The notes below the pieces were generated by a model. The model worked only from the letters and a program-made list of their open reading frames with translations. It was not told the origin of the DNA and did no database searches. DNA of 35,437 nucleotides from an uncultured Clostridia bacterium (GTDB lineage: Bacteria > Bacillota > Clostridia > TANB77 > CAG-465), in assembly GCA_934162655.1 (NCBI GenBank), contig CAKPJL010000007.1, positions 1-35,437 on the forward strand, read 5' to 3'. Position numbers and translations under genes: made by a program. Positions 33,762 through 35,437 of the stretch are shown piece after piece; positions within the stretch are counted from its first letter, which is position 1; each line of letters begins with the position of its first letter.

Positions 33762-34481
33762 TTATTCTCCTTTTATAATTACTGCACTTCCATAATCGAT
33801 AATATCTTTATCTTTAAAGTCTATTAAATGACACCCATGGTCTTTTATAAAATCTTCAATTTTCTTATATTCTTTTAAATATTTTTTATCACCAAATAGT
33901 ATTATATCATTTTCTAACTTTACAGTTGCTCCACCAATAAATCCATGCATACTTGAAAAACTAAGGTTATTTTTTAAAAGTTTTATATTTTCCTCATTTT
34001 CTCTTGAAATAAGAAGTACATCTATTCCTTCTTCCCTAAGTATAGAAGCTATTTTAAAATCAGATGTTATGCAAGATGTATCAGTTATTTTAGCTATTGC
34101 ACAATTAGAATATCCTTGTGACACATTCACTTTTTTATATTCCTTTTTATTTAGAAGTTCTAAAACCTTCAAATCTGTATACTTAAAATTATGTATTGCT
34201 AATTTTCCAATAATACACACATTATATAAAACATCATTTGGATAAGGACTAGATATTTTACTATTTCCTTTTACTATACTTTTTAAGGTAGAATTTTCAT
34301 ATGTTTCAGGCTCTGATATAATTTCATCTTCAATTTTTATCATGTGTATATCTGTATGAGATGATATCTCTTCGTAAAGATTGTTGCTTTTACTTATTTT
34401 TATAATATTAAATCCCCTATCTTTAAAAAAATCTTCATATATCTCATCTATCTTTCCATCGATTATAACAGTTTTTTTCAT
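33762..34481 (-). CDS. DUF6873-family GME-fold protein, apparently leaderless mRNA
   Basis: The 239-aa soluble protein matches the DUF6873 family layout (GME fold, distantly related to amidinotransferase-like barrels): PYPNDVLYNVCIIGKLAIHN, VNVSQGYSNCAIAKITDTSCITSD, ILREEGIDVLLISREN, and FIGGATVKLENDIILFGD. The family is common in Clostridia and its biochemical role is unknown. The ATG at 34481 has no ribosome site. Its A lies only seven bases from a consensus -10, so transcription should start at or next to the start codon. It is the first gene of an operon with pcrA and is divergent from the ncRNA. Confidence 0.78.
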   Translation of the reverse strand: MKKTVIIDGKIDEIYEDFFKDRGFNIIKISKSNNLYEEISSHTDIHMIKIEDEIISEPETYENSTLKSIVKGNSKISSPYPNDVLYNVCIIGKLAIHNFKYTDLKVLELLNKKEYKKVNVSQGYSNCAIAKITDTSCITSDFKIASILREEGIDVLLISRENEENIKLLKNNLSFSSMHGFIGGATVKLENDIILFGDKKYLKEYKKIEDFIKDHGCHLIDFKDKDIIDYGSAVIIKGE

Positions 34482-34487
34482 AAAAAA

Positions 34488-34516
34488 ATTATATCAAAAT
34501 AAAAAATAATATTCAA
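34488..34516 (-). promoter_or_regulatory. Predicted promoter of DUF6873-pcrA, placed for a leaderless transcript
   Basis: On the minus strand TTGAAT (34511-34516) is 17 bases from TATAAT (34488-34493). Six bases separate the -10 from the A of the ATG. There is no purine-rich ribosome site between, and no later start with one was found close by. Confidence 0.65.
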
Positions 34517-34532
34517 TAAAAATTAAACAAAT

Positions 34533-34561
34533 TTGCATTTTTTTGCACCCTATGTTATAAT
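34533..34561 (+). promoter_or_regulatory. Strong promoter of the OLE-like RNA
   Basis: TTGCAT (34533-34538), 17 bases, then TATAAT (34556-34561) with TGT in front, an extended -10. The start would be at about 34568-34570, immediately before the first stem of the RNA. It is divergent from the DUF6873 promoter, the two -35 boxes being 16 bases apart. Confidence 0.75.
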
Positions 34562-34569
34562 ATTTAATG

Positions 34570-35160
34570 ATGGTGCATTATTCTAGTTGCACGTATTATT
34601 ATGAGGGTGGGGCTAAAAATCCACTATAAGGCATATCGTTGAAGTTCCTTGTTATTGCGCGTTACGCCCAGTTTTGCGTTTTTTCAGGGAGTAAGATTTT
34701 AGGGATAAATATAATGGCATATATTTTTCACCCTACTATCGCGGAGGCTTTAATTTATCAATATAATAAGATAATATTTAAAGTAAAACCTATACAAAGT
34801 GCCAAGACACAATGTATAGTGTAGCCTGTTTTGAGTGAGAATATTGGGATTTATTTTAAAGTATAAATGAATTATGGCCATAATGATTTTATATATGATA
34901 ATGAAATTATTATTGCAAAAAAAACTAATAATAATACACGCAGATTTTTTAAGGAAAACTTCTAGAATGATTGCTTTTAAAAAAGCATATGTGTTTAGGG
35001 ATTAAGGTACGGATTTAAGTGGTGATCTAGTTTCTTTATGGGAAACCATAAGATGCTGTATTTAAATGGAAACAGCCAAGTAGTAATGCTTGGTAGTACA
35101 GTAGAGAAATTCTACTAGACCTAAAACCGTAAAATTTACCTAAATGCAACCATCTAAACT
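34570..35160 (+). ncRNA. ole: OLE RNA (ornate large extremophilic RNA)
   Basis: About 590 bases with no credible ORF lie between a strong promoter and an oapA-like gene, the expected length and order for OLE. OLE RNA is a large structured noncoding RNA that binds the membrane protein OapA in certain Firmicutes and is linked to cold, alcohol and Mg2+ stress. Visible structure: a 5' stem GTGCA/TGCAC (34573-34577, 34588-34592), GTGG/CCAC around GGCTAAAAAT (34607-34624), a possible long-range pair AGGGTG/CACCCT (34604-34609, 34729-34734), a stem TTATGG/CCATAA closed by GAAA (35036-35051), CCAAG/CTTGG (35076-35093), and AGTAGA/TCTACT with a GAAA-type loop (35100-35116). A 61-codon ORF inside (34639-34824) lacks a ribosome site. 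The ends are approximate; the identification rests on length, gene order and recalled motifs. Confidence 0.83.
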
Positions 35161-35189
35161 TTTTTTAAAGGAGAGAAAATTTTTAAAAA

Positions 35190-35437
35190 ATGAAACAAGA
35201 CAAAAAGAAAAGCAAAAGTTCTGATATTAAATGGACTATAACCGTTTTAATTTTGACTTTTTTCCTTTCTTTATTTTTTTCTTATATATCAACAGAACCT
35301 ATTAGTAAATTAAATCTTCTGCCAGCAGTAATTATTTTACTTGTTGTTATTTTTATAGGTATATTTTTTGATATAGTAGGTGTTGCTGTTACTGTTGCAG
35401 GTGAAGACAATTTCCATGCAAAGGCAACAAAAAAAAT
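35190..35437 (+). CDS. oapA: OLE-associated membrane protein OapA (5' part; runs off the window)
   Basis: The first 82 codons are present. A basic N-terminus (KQDKKKSKSS, residues 2-11) is followed by two hydrophobic helices (about 15-35 and 42-60), and then the sequence FFDIVGVAVTVAGEDNFHAKA, which resembles the DUF21/CNNM-CorB membrane motif and is the hallmark of OapA-type proteins. In known cases OapA holds OLE RNA at the membrane. An in-frame stop (35184-35186) fixes the ATG at 35190. AAAGGAGAG (35167-35175) lies farther from the ATG than usual, about 15 bases, which may reflect control. The gene starts about 30 bases after the RNA and is presumably cotranscribed. The C-terminus is not in view. 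Confidence 0.8.
   Translation, partial: MKQDKKKSKSSDIKWTITVLILTFFLSLFFSYISTEPISKLNLLPAVIILLVVIFIGIFFDIVGVAVTVAGEDNFHAKATKK

Noticed and set aside
34639..34824. 61-codon plus-strand ORF inside the structured region
   Set aside because: No ribosome site, odd composition, and it overlaps sequence that fits a structured RNA. Treated as chance.
34570..35160. tmRNA, 6S RNA or RNase P as the identity of the large RNA
   Set aside because: No tRNA-like acceptor ends or ALAA-type tag reading frame for tmRNA, too long for 6S, and I saw no RNase P core motifs. The downstream oapA-like gene favours OLE.

Overview
The window is very AT-rich and dense in genes, most of them on the minus strand. A complete spoIIIAA-AH cluster marks an endospore-forming, single-membrane Firmicute. 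The type IV pilus locus has no secretin (PilQ), and the prepilins have N-termini of the kind seen in uncultured Clostridia, so I infer an anaerobic, probably host-associated Clostridia member. I cannot name a genus. No rRNA, tRNA, CRISPR array, transposase or phage integrase was seen.

Layout from low to high coordinate. SecA (103-2841, minus) is divergent from a small exported DUF1980-like protein (2957-3457, plus), which shares a bidirectional terminator with the end of the pilus locus. The pilus locus (3484-16329, minus) reads, in transcription order: pilM-pilN fusion, pilO, a pilP-like gene, a one-TM protein, a probable major pilin, a truncated prepilin peptidase fused to a pilin, a minor pilin, a pilX-like protein with a carbohydrate-binding-like region, pilB, pilT, a frameshifted pilC, and a giant prepilin with GLUG repeats. 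Directly upstream lies the spoIIIA operon (16504-21380, minus), in which spoIIIAE carries an apparent one-base frameshift in a T6 run. Next come a SWIM/SNF2 helicase and a GH18 spore/cell-wall-type hydrolase (21577-26496), then an alpha/beta hydrolase, a membrane-anchored MurF-type ligase and D-Ala-D-Ala ligase (26630-30196), which form a peptidoglycan precursor operon. After these are a 71-aa protein with its own near-consensus promoter, an unknown 236-aa protein, PcrA helicase and a DUF6873 protein whose mRNA looks leaderless (30433-34481).

The most striking feature is at the right end on the plus strand. A strong promoter is followed by about 600 bases with no credible ORF but many stems and GNRA-type loops, and then by the start of a small membrane protein with a CNNM/CorB-like motif. 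Length, order and partner fit OLE RNA (ornate large extremophilic RNA) and its membrane partner OapA. OLE ribonucleoprotein is known in a minority of anaerobic or alkaliphilic Firmicutes and is linked to membranes, stress tolerance and Mg2+ homeostasis.

Two secretion-type machines, the pilus and the SpoIIIA channel, lie back to back and share ancestry in several parts (SpoIIIAA with secretion ATPases, SpoIIIAB with GspF/PilC). Each has one gene interrupted by a single-base indel, so assembly error has to be excluded before either is called a pseudogene.
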